Origin: JAWLBR01 sp041687495
Lineage (GTDB): Bacteria > Bacillota > Limnochordia > DTU087 > JAAYGB01
Direction of reading: 5' to 3'
DNA: 46,811 bases
NCBI GenBank assembly: GCA_041687495.1
Contig: JAWLBR010000012.1
Span: 1-46,811 of the forward strand
Shown piece after piece: positions 17,109 through 26,992 of the stretch. The notes beneath the pieces were generated by a model, which worked only from the letters and a program-made list of their open reading frames with translations, had not been told where the DNA came from and ran no database searches. The position numbers and the translations under genes were made by a program. The stretch's first letter is position 1; each line of letters starts with the position of its first letter.

Positions 17109-18380
17109 ATGCGAATGAGGTTTGTATCGGTATTGGCCTTGGTCTTGGTGTTAAGCTTTGCGGTTGTCGGAGCAGGTTCTGCTCAAACGGTAGTTCGGTA
17201 CGCATTCTGGGGCAATCCTTCTGTCCTTGGCGTTGAAGAGGATATCATTAAGGCATTTGAGGCGGAGAACCCTGACATCAAGATTGAGCCCATCGCCACT
17301 CCATACGGAGACCATCACACCAAGTTACTGACTATGGTGGCCGGTGGGGATGCCCCTGATGTCATGCGGGTAGACTCATACTTCTTTCAAGACTTTGTGG
17401 AGAGGAACGTCCTGCTAAACCTGGACCCCTTGGCAGAAGGCCCTGATGGAATCGACGTCAAGGAGTACTATCCAATCGCGGTTGCCGATTCGATCTACGA
17501 GGGGCGGCTCTATGGATTACCGTGGGGCAGCGCACCTTACTATGTCTTCTACAACAAAGACATGCTATCGTCGGCAGGTCTCGAATTTCCTTCGACCAGT
17601 TGGACCCAAGAGGATCTCCTCCTTTACGGACAAAAACTCACGAAGGGTTCGGGGATGAACAAAACCTATGGGGTCCAAGCCGACTTCGGCTATGTGGGCA
17701 TCTTGCCTTGGATCTGGAACAACGGTGGCCGCCTGTTCAACGACGAGCGAAATGAGTTTAGGCTTCATGAGAAGGCAGCAGCGGAAGCTATCCAATGGCA
17801 AGCGGATCTAATCCACAAGTACGAAATTGCTCCCTCTACTGTGGATATGCAGGGGTTCACCGCCAACGATTGGTTCCTTACCAATCGCATTGGGTTCGTG
17901 TATGGTATGGCTGACAGTGCCTTGTACCTGCGCCAGGGTGATGTCGACTTTGACGTTACCATCCATCCAGCTGGAAAGGCAGGACAATGGACCGTCTGGA
18001 AAGCCAACACAGTTGGCATCTCTGCAACTACTCAGGTCAGGGAAGCGGCGTGGAGATTTCTTAAGTTCTTGCTGGAGCCCGGTGGTAAGGGAGAGGCAAT
18101 GTACACTGGCTCACAAAGAGTGCCACCGAACACACCACTGGCAGAAATGTGGGACTTGTATGCTGATCCCAGTATGCCACCGGCAAGCCTGAACGAGATA
18201 ACCAACGTGATAGGAGACGGTCACGCCAAGGAACTGCCTCTACGTAAGGGCTGGAACGACATTGAGCGCAAAGTCGTTGAGTACCTACAGATTATTCAGT
18301 TGGGCGAAATGACTGCTCTGGAAGCCCTACAGATGGCGAAGCCTGAAGTGGATGCCATCATCCGCCGCTTGGATCGGTAA
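17109..18380 (+). CDS. Family 1 sugar-binding protein of a CUT1 ABC importer
   Basis: Exported solute-binding protein of 423 residues. The signal peptide is MRMRFVSVLALVLVLSFAVV..., with likely cleavage after GSA; no lipobox Cys. The mature protein begins QTVVRYAFWGNP and shows the family 1 features VEEDIIKAFEAENPDIKIE, TKLLTMVAGGDAPDVMRVD and YGLPWGSAPYYVFYNKDML. AGGAGGAG lies close before the ATG. Two MalF/MalG-like permeases follow in the same operon. Family members bind mono- and oligosaccharides; the ligand is not evident. Confidence 0.93.
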   Translation: MRMRFVSVLALVLVLSFAVVGAGSAQTVVRYAFWGNPSVLGVEEDIIKAFEAENPDIKIEPIATPYGDHHTKLLTMVAGGDAPDVMRVDSYFFQDFVERNVLLNLDPLAEGPDGIDVKEYYPIAVADSIYEGRLYGLPWGSAPYYVFYNKDMLSSAGLEFPSTSWTQEDLLLYGQKLTKGSGMNKTYGVQADFGYVGILPWIWNNGGRLFNDERNEFRLHEKAAAEAIQWQADLIHKYEIAPSTVDMQGFTANDWFLTNRIGFVYGMADSALYLRQGDVDFDVTIHPAGKAGQWTVWKANTVGISATTQVREAAWRFLKFLLEPGGKGEAMYTGSQRVPPNTPLAEMWDLYADPSMPPASLNEITNVIGDGHAKELPLRKGWNDIERKVVEYLQIIQLGEMTALEALQMAKPEVDAIIRRLDR

Positions 18381-18461
18381 GGGAAGAGCAGTACGCTTGT
18401 TAGTTCACGCCGGGAGAGGACTGCTAACTCTCCCGGCTAATCGGAGAGGGATGATGCACCC

Positions 18462-19376
18462 ATGGCTTTCCACAAATCCAATCGCAACTCACTGGCTCGC
18501 CAAGAAGAGCGACTCTTCTATCTCTTTATCAGCCCCTGGCTGCTAGGTTTCCTTGTGCTTACGTGTCTGTCGATGGCTGCATCCTTATATTGGAGTTTTA
18601 CGGAGTATGATATGTTAACTTCCCCCAAGTGGATCGGGCTGGAGAACTATCAGAGTGCGTTCTCTGGTTTTGATAGCCGGCTCTTCTGGCAGGCGCTAAA
18701 GGTCACTCTTATCTATACCTTTAGCTCTGTCCCCCTTCAGCTGGTTGGGGGTTTCTTGGTTGCCATTCTCATGAACCAACAGATCAAAGGCATCAATGTT
18801 TTTCGAACTATTTACTACCTCCCCAGCATTACGGCGGGAGTAGCTACAGCGATGCTGTGGTTGTTTATCTTTAATCCCCAGTTCGGAATCCTGAACTGGC
18901 TGCTGGCTCAAGTGGGAATTGAGGGGCCAGCGTGGCTTGCCAGTCGCAAATGGGCACTGCCCGCCCTAATTATGATGAGCATGTGGGGATTCGGAGGACC
19001 GATGGTGATCTATCTAGCCGGTCTGCAGGGTATTCCTCAGCACCTCTACGAGGCAGCCAAGATCGATGGGGCCAATGCCTTTAAGCAGTTTCTCTATGTG
19101 ACCATCCCCCAGATGACGCCGATCATTTTCTTCAACCTAGTCATGAGCATCATCGGAACCTTCCAGGTCTTTACCTCAGCGTTCGTCATGACAGCTGGAG
19201 GGCCGGTGAATGCGACACTGTTTTATGTACTTTACCTCTACCGGGAGGCGTTCCAAAGTTTCCGTATGGGTTACGCATCTGCTTTAGCTTGGGTGCTGTT
19301 TATCATCATCATGATTTTCACCGGCATCCAAGTAAAGCTATCCGGGAAATGGGTTTACTACGAGGGAATCCGTTAG
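18462..19376 (+). CDS. CUT1 sugar ABC permease, MalF/UgpA type
   Basis: Membrane permease of 304 residues. A hydrophilic N-tail (NSLARQEERLFYLFISPWLLGF, typical of UgpA-like proteins) precedes six helices, and the EAA loop is LYEAAKIDGANAFKQFLYVTIP. The ATG at 18462 follows GGAGAGGG by 11 bases. It starts 81 bases after the binding-protein stop and 19 bases separate its stop from the next permease. Confidence 0.93.
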   Translation: MAFHKSNRNSLARQEERLFYLFISPWLLGFLVLTCLSMAASLYWSFTEYDMLTSPKWIGLENYQSAFSGFDSRLFWQALKVTLIYTFSSVPLQLVGGFLVAILMNQQIKGINVFRTIYYLPSITAGVATAMLWLFIFNPQFGILNWLLAQVGIEGPAWLASRKWALPALIMMSMWGFGGPMVIYLAGLQGIPQHLYEAAKIDGANAFKQFLYVTIPQMTPIIFFNLVMSIIGTFQVFTSAFVMTAGGPVNATLFYVLYLYREAFQSFRMGYASALAWVLFIIIMIFTGIQVKLSGKWVYYEGIR

Positions 19377-19395
19377 TCCAAAAAGGAGGTTAACT

Positions 19396-20265
19396 ATGGC
19401 TCAGACTAACACAACGATTACTGCACAGAAAACAAAGACACACTGGTCCCAAAGCATCCACTCACTTGAGGTTACCGGAAAAATCGCCGCATATGTAATC
19501 ATCAGCCTAGGAGCCTTACTCATGATCTTCCCATTTGTCTGGATGCTTTCAACTTCATTTAAGACATATGGACAGGTATTCGCATGGCCGCCGGTATGGT
19601 TCCCACAGCCCTTGCAGTGGAAGAACTACCCTGAGGCGTTGACCATACTTCCCTTTCATACCTACTTTAAGAATACGGCGACAATCGTGCTTTGTAACGT
19701 CCTTGGAGCTACCCTTTCTAGCGCCCTGGTCGGTTATGCCTTTGCTCGCATGCGTGCACGGGGAAAAAACATATGGTTCTTGATTCTGCTTAGTTCCATG
19801 ATGCTGCCACATCAAGTTACATTGATTCCCCACTATGTCATCTACCGGTTGCTTGGGTGGGTTGATACCTTGAGACCATTGATCATCCCAACATTCCTGG
19901 GCGGAGGAGCGTTCAATGTCTTTCTCATGCGTCAGTTCTTCCTGACCTTGCCAGGTGAACTCGAAGATGCGGCATATATCGATGGCTGCAACGCTTTTGG
20001 CATCTGGTCGAGGATAATGCTGCCATTGGCCAAGCCCGCCTTAGGCACGATTGCGATTTTCACCTTTATGAGCAGTTGGAACGACTTCTTCTATCCCCTG
20101 ATCTACCTACACTCCCCGCAGAACCGAACTATGGCCTTAGCTCTCAGGTTCTTCCAGTCACAGTATGGAACTGACACCCATCTGCTCATGGCTGCTTCAG
20201 TGACGATGCTAATCCCGATGATGGTCGTCTTCTTTAGTGCTCAGAAAATATTCGTCAAGGGATAG
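19396..20265 (+). CDS. CUT1 sugar ABC permease, MalG/UgpE type
   Basis: Second permease of the importer, 289 residues, six helices, beginning after a hydrophilic N-tail with VISLGALLMIFPFVWMLSTSFK, the usual MalG-like opening. The EAA loop is ELEDAAYIDGCNAFGIWSRIMLP. A near-perfect AAAGGAGG lies 8 bases before the ATG. No MalK/MsmX-type ATPase gene follows, as is common in Bacillota, where one ATPase serves several CUT1 systems. Confidence 0.93.
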   Translation: MAQTNTTITAQKTKTHWSQSIHSLEVTGKIAAYVIISLGALLMIFPFVWMLSTSFKTYGQVFAWPPVWFPQPLQWKNYPEALTILPFHTYFKNTATIVLCNVLGATLSSALVGYAFARMRARGKNIWFLILLSSMMLPHQVTLIPHYVIYRLLGWVDTLRPLIIPTFLGGGAFNVFLMRQFFLTLPGELEDAAYIDGCNAFGIWSRIMLPLAKPALGTIAIFTFMSSWNDFFYPLIYLHSPQNRTMALALRFFQSQYGTDTHLLMAASVTMLIPMMVVFFSAQKIFVKG

Positions 20266-20637
20266 CCCTCACTGGCCTAAAAGGCTAGGACCATAAAACG
20301 TGCACACCCAGCAGCCTGGCGTAGCCGCCGGGCCGCTGTCGCATCTTGGTCGTCTTCGGTCAGCAGCGACTCTTGACTGCAGTTTTCTGAGTTTCCACTT
20401 TTCTCACTCTCTTTGCAGGAAACAAAAACTTTACACAGAAAAATGCAAAAGAACGCTGCGTGTTATTTTTGGCATAGGTCCCTCAATTTGGTTTGCGGTA
20501 ACGTTTGCCCACTGACTTAGGCAACTCACTACACCATGGGACAGTACTCTAGCCGAGGGGAGGTGATCTGCCGACCTAGACTACTCGTATCGTTCTAGTT
20601 GCTCATTGTGGTGATCGAAAAGGAGGTTAAGAAGTAC
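20266..20637. other. Non-coding stretch between two ABC operons
   Basis: About 370 bases with no supported gene. I see no clear terminator for the CUT1 operon, only weak GC-rich hairpins near 20320-20340. The stretch must contain the promoter of the complete family 5 operon, but no hexamer pair is convincing. The only clear signal is the AAAAGGAGG ribosome site at its end. Confidence 0.4.
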
Positions 20638-22557
20638 ATGAAGAGGTTGACCCTGTCAGTATTAGCAGCGGCTTTGACCGTCCTGGTACTGAGTACATGC
20701 GCCGCCTTTGCTTACAGCGAGGCACCCATGCTCAAGGAGCGGGTATCTGCCGGTTTACTGCCAGCAGTCGATGAGCGGTTACCCGAGAACCCCCAAGTCG
20801 TAGAGGTCGTTGAGCGGATTGGTGACTATGGTGGCGTGTTGGACGTTTCTAGCATCGCCTCGGATAGCTTTCTTGGCCCGCACGGGTTCCTGATGGGCGA
20901 AGGTATGCTGCGGACAGATACCGATTACAGCACCGTCGTGCCCAACATGGCTGAGTCATGGGAACTCTCAGATGACGCCAAGACACTGGTGTTACATCTG
21001 CGCAAAGGCGTGAAGTGGTCTGACGGAGTGCCTTTTACCGCTGATGACATCATGTTCTGGTGGGAAGACGTCGAAATGAACGAAGAGATTCGCCCATCTG
21101 GTCCGAACCGACGGGTGTGGCAGCCTGGCGGCGAGCCGATGGACGTCAGGAAGATCGACGACTACACCGTCGAGCTGACTTTCTCCCAACCACATCCACT
21201 AATACTGAGAAACCTGGCCCACGGTCATGGTATGGCAATGTTGGATTGGCCCAAGCACTACCTCAAGCAGTTCCATCCCAAGTATACGCCAATGGAAGAA
21301 CTGGAAAAGATGGTTGCGGCTGACGATGCCTACGACCAGTGGTATCAGATGTTTCTAGACAAGGCCAGACAGTCTTTCTCCGTCTTCCTAGAACCAGGAG
21401 TACCTACCCTGGATGCCTTTATGGTAACTGAGAAGGAACCGGGCCTAATTCGGCTGGAACGCAACCCATATTACTGGAAAGTCGATGCTGAAGGTAACCA
21501 ACTACCCTACATCGACGGAGTTCGCGTCCACAAGGTGTCGAACATCACTACCGTCAACTCTAAGATCATCACCGGTGAGGAAGATTTCAACGGCTTCCAT
21601 ACCAGCTTGCAGCAGTTGACCACCTATAAGCAATACGAACAACAGGGCGACTACCGGATCCTTATGTATAAAGGGATCTTCGGCACCGAGGTCCTAATCC
21701 AGTTCAACCAAACGTATGACGATCCTGTATGGCAGAAACTGGCCCGAGATGTCCGCTTCCGCCGCGCCATGTCTCTAGCCATCAACAGGGACGAAATTAA
21801 CAACAGTCTGTACTTTGGTCTCGGCGAGCCCCGTAACACCAGTGTCTTGAGCAGCAGCGTGGTGTACGACGAGAAGTTCGCGAAGTCTTACGCCCAATAC
21901 GATCCAGACACAGCCAACAAGCTTCTGGATGAGTTGGGTCTTGACAAGCGGGATTCCGCTGGGTTCCGTCTGCGCCCCGATGGTAAGCGCATGTCTATTA
22001 CCATCGAATACTGTGAAGCCGATACTCCGAAAACGCCTACCCTGGAGCTGGTTAAGGCTCACTGGGATGCCGTCGGCGTCTCAACGTCACTGAAGCTCAT
22101 CAGCAACACGCTAGAGACAGAGCGGGCGATGGCCAACCAGATTCAGGTTGGTATCCATCACGCCGACCGTTCTACTGACCCACTGTTCTTCACTGAGCCA
22201 TTCTGGTACGCACCGATTGTGCACGGGTGGGAGCAGAATACCTGGCCGTTGTGGGCCCAGTGGTACACCACGAAGGGTAGAGCTGGCGAAGAGCCGCCGG
22301 CACATGTAAAGCATCTCTTGGATGTCTACGAGAAGATGCAGATCACTACCGATGAAGTCGAGCGCATCGAGCTTGGAAAGGAGCTTCTGCGTCAACAGGC
22401 TGACAACCTCTGGACATTGGGTACTATCGGCAGCGCCCCGTACGCCGTAATTGTCAAAAACAACCTCCGGAACGTTCCGGAAACCGGCTGGTGGGGCTGG
22501 GATGGATACTTCGGCTATCCATACCATCCAGAGCAGTTCTTCTTTGTTGCGGAGTAA
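20638..22557 (+). CDS. Family 5 extracellular solute-binding protein
   Basis: First gene of a complete family 5 importer, 639 residues, long for the family and similar to oligosaccharide-type binding proteins. The signal peptide MKRLTLSVLAAALTVLVLS ends near AFA; a Cys in LSTCAA does not sit in a good lipobox. Marks include LVLHLRKGVKWSDGVPF, LIRLERNPYYWKVD and RRAMSLAINRDEI. The ATG at 20638 is preferred over the upstream in-frame TTG at 20599 because it follows AAGGAGG (11 bases) and starts a proper signal peptide. The likely ligand is an oligosaccharide, given the neighbouring glycosidases, but a peptide cannot be excluded. Confidence 0.92.
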   Translation: MKRLTLSVLAAALTVLVLSTCAAFAYSEAPMLKERVSAGLLPAVDERLPENPQVVEVVERIGDYGGVLDVSSIASDSFLGPHGFLMGEGMLRTDTDYSTVVPNMAESWELSDDAKTLVLHLRKGVKWSDGVPFTADDIMFWWEDVEMNEEIRPSGPNRRVWQPGGEPMDVRKIDDYTVELTFSQPHPLILRNLAHGHGMAMLDWPKHYLKQFHPKYTPMEELEKMVAADDAYDQWYQMFLDKARQSFSVFLEPGVPTLDAFMVTEKEPGLIRLERNPYYWKVDAEGNQLPYIDGVRVHKVSNITTVNSKIITGEEDFNGFHTSLQQLTTYKQYEQQGDYRILMYKGIFGTEVLIQFNQTYDDPVWQKLARDVRFRRAMSLAINRDEINNSLYFGLGEPRNTSVLSSSVVYDEKFAKSYAQYDPDTANKLLDELGLDKRDSAGFRLRPDGKRMSITIEYCEADTPKTPTLELVKAHWDAVGVSTSLKLISNTLETERAMANQIQVGIHHADRSTDPLFFTEPFWYAPIVHGWEQNTWPLWAQWYTTKGRAGEEPPAHVKHLLDVYEKMQITTDEVERIELGKELLRQQADNLWTLGTIGSAPYAVIVKNNLRNVPETGWWGWDGYFGYPYHPEQFFFVAE

Positions 22558-22650
22558 GCAACACAGTTTGTGAGCGGGAAAGGCTAGCGCCGGGATACCT
22601 CACCGGGGCCCGGTGCTGGCCTTCGTATGGATTGAAAGGAGGCCCATACC

Positions 22651-23634
22651 TTGGGGTCCTACATCATTCGTCGACTTGCATACATGCTCATAACTCTGCT
22701 TGGTATCTCAATCATCTCCTTCACCATTATTCAACTCCCTCCGGGAGACTACCTGACGACTTACATCGCCCAGTTATCTTCCTCGGGTACTGTGGTTGAT
22801 GATTCTCTGGTAGCCAGTCTCGAACGTCAGTATGGACTGGATCGGCCGATTTACATTCAATACTTTAAGTGGATAGGCGGAGTCTTAACCGGTAACTTCG
22901 GTCGGTCGTTTGACTGGAACGAGGCGGTGGCCGTCTTGATCGCCGAGCGGCTACCCATGACGATTGTCATTTCCCTGGCAACACTGGTTTTCACCTACCT
23001 AGTGGCAATTCCCATTTCAATCTACTCAGCAGTTAAGCAGTACTCCATCGGTGACTACATTGCCACGGTGATTGGGTTTATCGGTTTGTCTGTACCTGAC
23101 TTCCTCCTCGCACTTGTTCTGATGTTCAGTTTCTATCGTTTCTTTGGCATCAGCGTATCCGGCCTATTCTCTCCCGAAATGCGGGAAGCAGCTTGGAGCT
23201 GGGCCAAGATCAAGGATATGCTGGATCACCTTTGGGTGCCGATGATCGTCATCGGGATGGCAGGCACGGCGGGGATTATTAGAACGATGCGGGCAACAAC
23301 GCTGGACGAGTTGGGCAAAGACTACGTCAAGATGGCTCGCTCGAAGGGCATTCCGGAGTGGAAGGTGCTGATGAGACATCCAGTGCGGGTTGCCCTCAAC
23401 CCAATTATCAGTACCATCGGGTGGGAACTGCCTAGAATTGTTTCCGGAACTACCATTGTCGCCGTAGTTCTCAACCTACCGATTACAGGTCCCATTCTGT
23501 TGCAGGCTCTTCAGGCCCAGGACATGTTTTTGGCCGGAAGCTTTATCTTGATGCTTAGTACTTTGACAGTGATTGGGACCTTGATCTCCGACATTCTCCT
23601 CGCCATCTTTGATCCAAGAATCCGCCTTGACTAG
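22651..23634 (+). CDS. ABC transporter permease, DppB/OppB type
   Basis: Permease of 327 residues with the same length and order of segments as the one at 673-1656: QLPPGDYLTTYIAQLSSSG, QYGLDRPIYIQYFKW, SGLFSPEM, the EAA loop DYVKMARSKGIPEWKVLMRH, and the ending DPRIRLD. The start is TTG with AAAGGAGG 8 bases upstream. The two genes clearly arose by duplication of a whole permease pair. Confidence 0.94.
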   Translation: MGSYIIRRLAYMLITLLGISIISFTIIQLPPGDYLTTYIAQLSSSGTVVDDSLVASLERQYGLDRPIYIQYFKWIGGVLTGNFGRSFDWNEAVAVLIAERLPMTIVISLATLVFTYLVAIPISIYSAVKQYSIGDYIATVIGFIGLSVPDFLLALVLMFSFYRFFGISVSGLFSPEMREAAWSWAKIKDMLDHLWVPMIVIGMAGTAGIIRTMRATTLDELGKDYVKMARSKGIPEWKVLMRHPVRVALNPIISTIGWELPRIVSGTTIVAVVLNLPITGPILLQALQAQDMFLAGSFILMLSTLTVIGTLISDILLAIFDPRIRLD

Positions 23635-23647
23635 GAGGTAAGTACTC

Positions 23648-24745
23648 ATGGCAGCAACTAGCCGTTCATTATCCCACTCCCAGCTGGTGTGGCGCCGGTT
23701 TACCCGTCATAAGCTGGCCATGGCCGGACTGATCATTCTGGCATTATTCTATCTAGTGGCCATCTTTTGCGAGTTTACGGCTCCCTTAGATCCGTTGCAC
23801 CGGTATTCCAGCCATATCTATGCTCCGCCCACACCGTTGAGGTTCATAGATTCTGAGGGAGGCTTTTCCCTTCGGCCATTTGTGTACGGGATTAAGTCTG
23901 AGCTGGATATGCAGACGTTCCGGCGAATCTATGTTCCAGATACCAGTAAGAAGTATCCGATCCGATTCTTAGTACGGGGTCACGAGTACCGTATGTGGGG
24001 CTTGTTCAAATCCAATCTACATCTATTTGGCGTGGAGCCTGGAGGAAGTCTCTTCCTGCTGGGAACCGATGAGCTGGGGCGAGATGTTTTCTCCCGAATC
24101 ATCTATGGGACCCGAATCTCCTTAAGTATCGGGCTCATAGGTGTGACCCTAAGTCTGGGTATTGGTCTCATCGTCGGGGGCATCTCTGGGCTCAAGGCCG
24201 GTACCTTCGACAGCATCACCCAACGTGTCATTGAGATTATCCGCTCTGTGCCGCACATTCCACTGTGGATGGGCCTGAGCGCTGCTCTTCCTCCTGACTG
24301 GAATCCCATCAAGGTGTACTTTGGGATTACGGTCATCTTGTCACTCCTGGGTTGGACACATGTGGCCCGGGTAGTGCGCAGTAAGTTCCTCAGTCTGCGG
24401 GAGGAGGACTTTGTCATGGCGGCCTATGCCGCAGGATCCAGTGAATGGCGAATCATTACCAAACACCTAATCCCATCGTTTATTAGCTACGTCATTGTCA
24501 GCGTGACTTTGTCCATTCCCGGCATGATCCTGGGCGAAACTGCCCTTAGCTTTCTTGGAATCGGCCTCAGGCCGCCGGTGATCAGTTGGGGAGTTCTACT
24601 ACAGCAGGCTCAGAATATTTCGGCCGTCAATACTTTTCCCTGGCTGCTGACTCCGGCCTTCTTCGTTGTTCTGGCCGTCTTGGCATTTAACTTTGTCGGC
24701 GATGGGCTGCGTGATGCGGCTGATCCCTACAGCAAGCAGATCTGA
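23648..24745 (+). CDS. ABC transporter permease, DppC/OppC type with long insert
   Basis: Permease of 365 residues, about 60 longer than ordinary OppC because of an extracytoplasmic insert after the first helix (FSLRPFVYGIKSELDMQTF to FKSNLHLFGVEPGG). The core follows with GTDELGRDVFSRIIYGTR, the EAA loop DFVMAAYAAGSSEWRIITKH and GDGLRDAADPYSKQI. The ribosome site AGGAGG lies about 9 bases before the ATG. The paralogue at 1-634 carries the same insert, marking both systems as one subfamily. Confidence 0.93.
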   Translation: MAATSRSLSHSQLVWRRFTRHKLAMAGLIILALFYLVAIFCEFTAPLDPLHRYSSHIYAPPTPLRFIDSEGGFSLRPFVYGIKSELDMQTFRRIYVPDTSKKYPIRFLVRGHEYRMWGLFKSNLHLFGVEPGGSLFLLGTDELGRDVFSRIIYGTRISLSIGLIGVTLSLGIGLIVGGISGLKAGTFDSITQRVIEIIRSVPHIPLWMGLSAALPPDWNPIKVYFGITVILSLLGWTHVARVVRSKFLSLREEDFVMAAYAAGSSEWRIITKHLIPSFISYVIVSVTLSIPGMILGETALSFLGIGLRPPVISWGVLLQQAQNISAVNTFPWLLTPAFFVVLAVLAFNFVGDGLRDAADPYSKQI

Positions 24746-24774
24746 CGAGGACAACAGTAAGGAGGGTACAAAAA

Positions 24775-25827
24775 ATGAGCACCCCTTTGTCTCACCAACA
24801 AAGCCTAACTGGACAGACCATACCCGCCCAAGCCAGTGATGTCGTAATGAGCATTCGAGATCTGCGCACCTACTTTTATACCGACTATGGTGTGGTCAAG
24901 GCTGTCGACGGGGTCAACATCGATTTCCAACGGGGAAAGGTCGTAGGCGTGGTTGGCGAAAGCGGCTGCGGTAAGAGTGTGACTGCTATGACTGCCATGC
25001 AGTTGATCTCTCAACCCCCTGGGAAGATAGTAGGTGGGCACATCTACTACTACCCCAAGGATGGAACCCCGGTAGATATAACTAGGCTGCGGGCCAACAG
25101 TCGCGAAATGCGACGCTTGCGGGGAAAAGAGCTGGCAATGATCTTTCAAGAACCAATGACTTCCCTCACGCCCGTGTACACCATTGGCGACCAGATTTGC
25201 GAAAAGATCCTGGCCCACGAGCGTCTGTCCAAAGCCGAAGCCATGGAAATGGCCATTGAGATGCTGGAGAAGGTTGGTATCCCCGACCCAGCGCGCAGAG
25301 TTAAGGAATTTCCCCACCAGATGAGCGGTGGTATGCGCCAAAGGGCAGTGATAGCCATCGCTCTATCCTGCAACCCAAGCTTTATCATCGCCGATGAACC
25401 GACAACGGCACTGGATGTGACTATCCAAGCTCAAATACTGACTCTGCTGCAAGATCTGCAGTCAGAGTTTAATTCCAGCATTATGTTAATTACCCACGAC
25501 CTTGGAGTTGTCGGTGAGATGGCTGACGAAGTTGTTGTCATGTACATGGGAAAAGTGGTGGAGCACGCCGATGTGAGAACGATCTTCCACGATCCCAAGC
25601 ACCCATACACGCAAGGGCTGTTTCGCTCTATCCCGTTGATCGGCATGCGGGGTCAAGCCAAACTAACTCCCATTACTGGCTCTCTCCCCAACCCGTATGA
25701 ACTGCCCGAAGGGTGCCTGTTTGCCCCTCGGTGCCCCCATGCCATGAACCAGTGCAGAACCGACCCGCCACTAGAAGAAATTGACCACGGCCATCAGGTG
25801 AAGTGCTGGCTGTACACGAAGGGGTGA
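24775..25827 (+). CDS. OppD/DppD-type ABC ATPase
   Basis: Cytoplasmic ATPase of 350 residues. Walker A is GESGCGKS (61-68), the Q-loop IFQEPMTSL, signature MSGGMRQR, Walker B FIIADEPTTALD, and H-loop ITHD. The C-terminal oligopeptide-transporter extension contains CLFAPRCPHAMNQCR, the conserved Cys-rich (iron-sulphur-type) motif of OppD/DppD. GGAGGG lies 7-8 bases before the ATG. It forms the ATPase pair with the next gene and may also power the two ATPase-less family 5 systems in this window. Confidence 0.95.
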   Translation: MSTPLSHQQSLTGQTIPAQASDVVMSIRDLRTYFYTDYGVVKAVDGVNIDFQRGKVVGVVGESGCGKSVTAMTAMQLISQPPGKIVGGHIYYYPKDGTPVDITRLRANSREMRRLRGKELAMIFQEPMTSLTPVYTIGDQICEKILAHERLSKAEAMEMAIEMLEKVGIPDPARRVKEFPHQMSGGMRQRAVIAIALSCNPSFIIADEPTTALDVTIQAQILTLLQDLQSEFNSSIMLITHDLGVVGEMADEVVVMYMGKVVEHADVRTIFHDPKHPYTQGLFRSIPLIGMRGQAKLTPITGSLPNPYELPEGCLFAPRCPHAMNQCRTDPPLEEIDHGHQVKCWLYTKG

Positions 25828-25834
25828 GCATCCA

Positions 25835-26899
25835 TTGCCAGACATAAGCAGAGACTCAGATGTAATTCTTGAGGTGCGCAAGCTGCAGAAGTATTTTCCC
25901 ATTCACAAAGGCGTTACACGCCGGGTGGTCGGCCACGTCAAAGCTGTCGATGGAGTAGACTTATTTGTCCGGGCGGGAGAGACTCTGGGGGTTGTTGGTG
26001 AAAGCGGGTGTGGAAAAACCACCCTGGGGCGCTGTATCATCAGGCTACTCTCCCCCACTGCAGGGCAAATCCTGTATCGAAGCCAGAATGATGGGGTCGT
26101 GGACCTCGCTGGTAAGACGATGAGGGAACTGAAGCCCTATCGCCGGGAGATCCAGATGATCTTCCAGGATCCTTTCTCATCACTAAACTCCCGAATGACA
26201 GTGCAAGAAATCGTGTCTGAGCCTCTGACAGTAAACAAGATCGGCTCAGGGCGTGAAAACCGAGAGAACGTAGCTGAGTTGCTTGAGCAAGTGGGTCTAT
26301 CTCGACACTACCTTGACAGATATCCCCATGAGTTCAGTGGAGGGCAGAGACAACGGATTGGTATCGCTAGAGCGCTCTCGGTACAGCCGCGGATCGTCGT
26401 ATGTGACGAACCGGTATCTGCCCTGGACGTGTCAGTTCAAGCCCAGGTAATCAACCTCCTCAAGGAACTCCAGAGTGAGCGGGGCTTTACGTACGTCTTT
26501 ATTGCCCATGACTTGAGCGTGATCGAACACATCAGCGACCGGGTAGCTGTTCTCTATCTGGGAAAAGTGGTGGAACTGGCCGACGTGAATCACCTTTATG
26601 ATCAACCTCTGCACCCATACACCGAGGCACTCCTGGCGGCTATTCCCTCTCCGGATCCTGATGTTAAGCTGGACCGCAATCTGCTGCTCACTGGCAACGT
26701 ACCAAGCCCTGCAAATCCGCCCAGCGGCTGTACGTTCCACCCTCGCTGCCGGTACAGAACAGAGCAATGCGCCCAAGAAGTACCACAGCTGCAGGTTGCC
26801 GACGGCAGTGATGACCATTTCATTGCTTGTCACAGATACAGAGAACTCAGCCTTAAGCCTTCTCCCAAACACGAGTTGGCCATTGGGAGAGCTACCTGA
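25835..26899 (+). CDS. OppF/DppF-type ABC ATPase
   Basis: Second ATPase, 354 residues. Walker A GESGCGKT (55-62), Q-loop IFQDPFSSLN, signature FSGGQRQR, Walker B IVVCDEPVSALD, H-loop IAHD, and the C-terminal CTFHPRCRYRTEQC cluster. The start is TTG at 25835, eight bases after the preceding stop, with AAGGGG about 10 bases upstream overlapping the oppD-like end. A terminator-like hairpin follows. Confidence 0.95.
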   Translation: MPDISRDSDVILEVRKLQKYFPIHKGVTRRVVGHVKAVDGVDLFVRAGETLGVVGESGCGKTTLGRCIIRLLSPTAGQILYRSQNDGVVDLAGKTMRELKPYRREIQMIFQDPFSSLNSRMTVQEIVSEPLTVNKIGSGRENRENVAELLEQVGLSRHYLDRYPHEFSGGQRQRIGIARALSVQPRIVVCDEPVSALDVSVQAQVINLLKELQSERGFTYVFIAHDLSVIEHISDRVAVLYLGKVVELADVNHLYDQPLHPYTEALLAAIPSPDPDVKLDRNLLLTGNVPSPANPPSGCTFHPRCRYRTEQCAQEVPQLQVADGSDDHFIACHRYRELSLKPSPKHELAIGRAT

Positions 26900-26924
26900 G
26901 CCCAACCGAATCGCCGATCAGATC

Positions 26925-26954
26925 AGCCCGGCACGGAACTCCCCGTACCGGGCT
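26925..26954. terminator. Hairpin between convergent operons
   Basis: AGCCCGGCACGG (26925-26936) pairs with CCGTACCGGGCT (26943-26954) except for one mismatch, loop 6 bases, between the oppF-like stop and the Hyi-like stop. The T-run is weak. Confidence 0.65.
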
Positions 26955-26992
26955 GTATCATTTATCTACTATTTCAGTGCGGACGATTGAGA

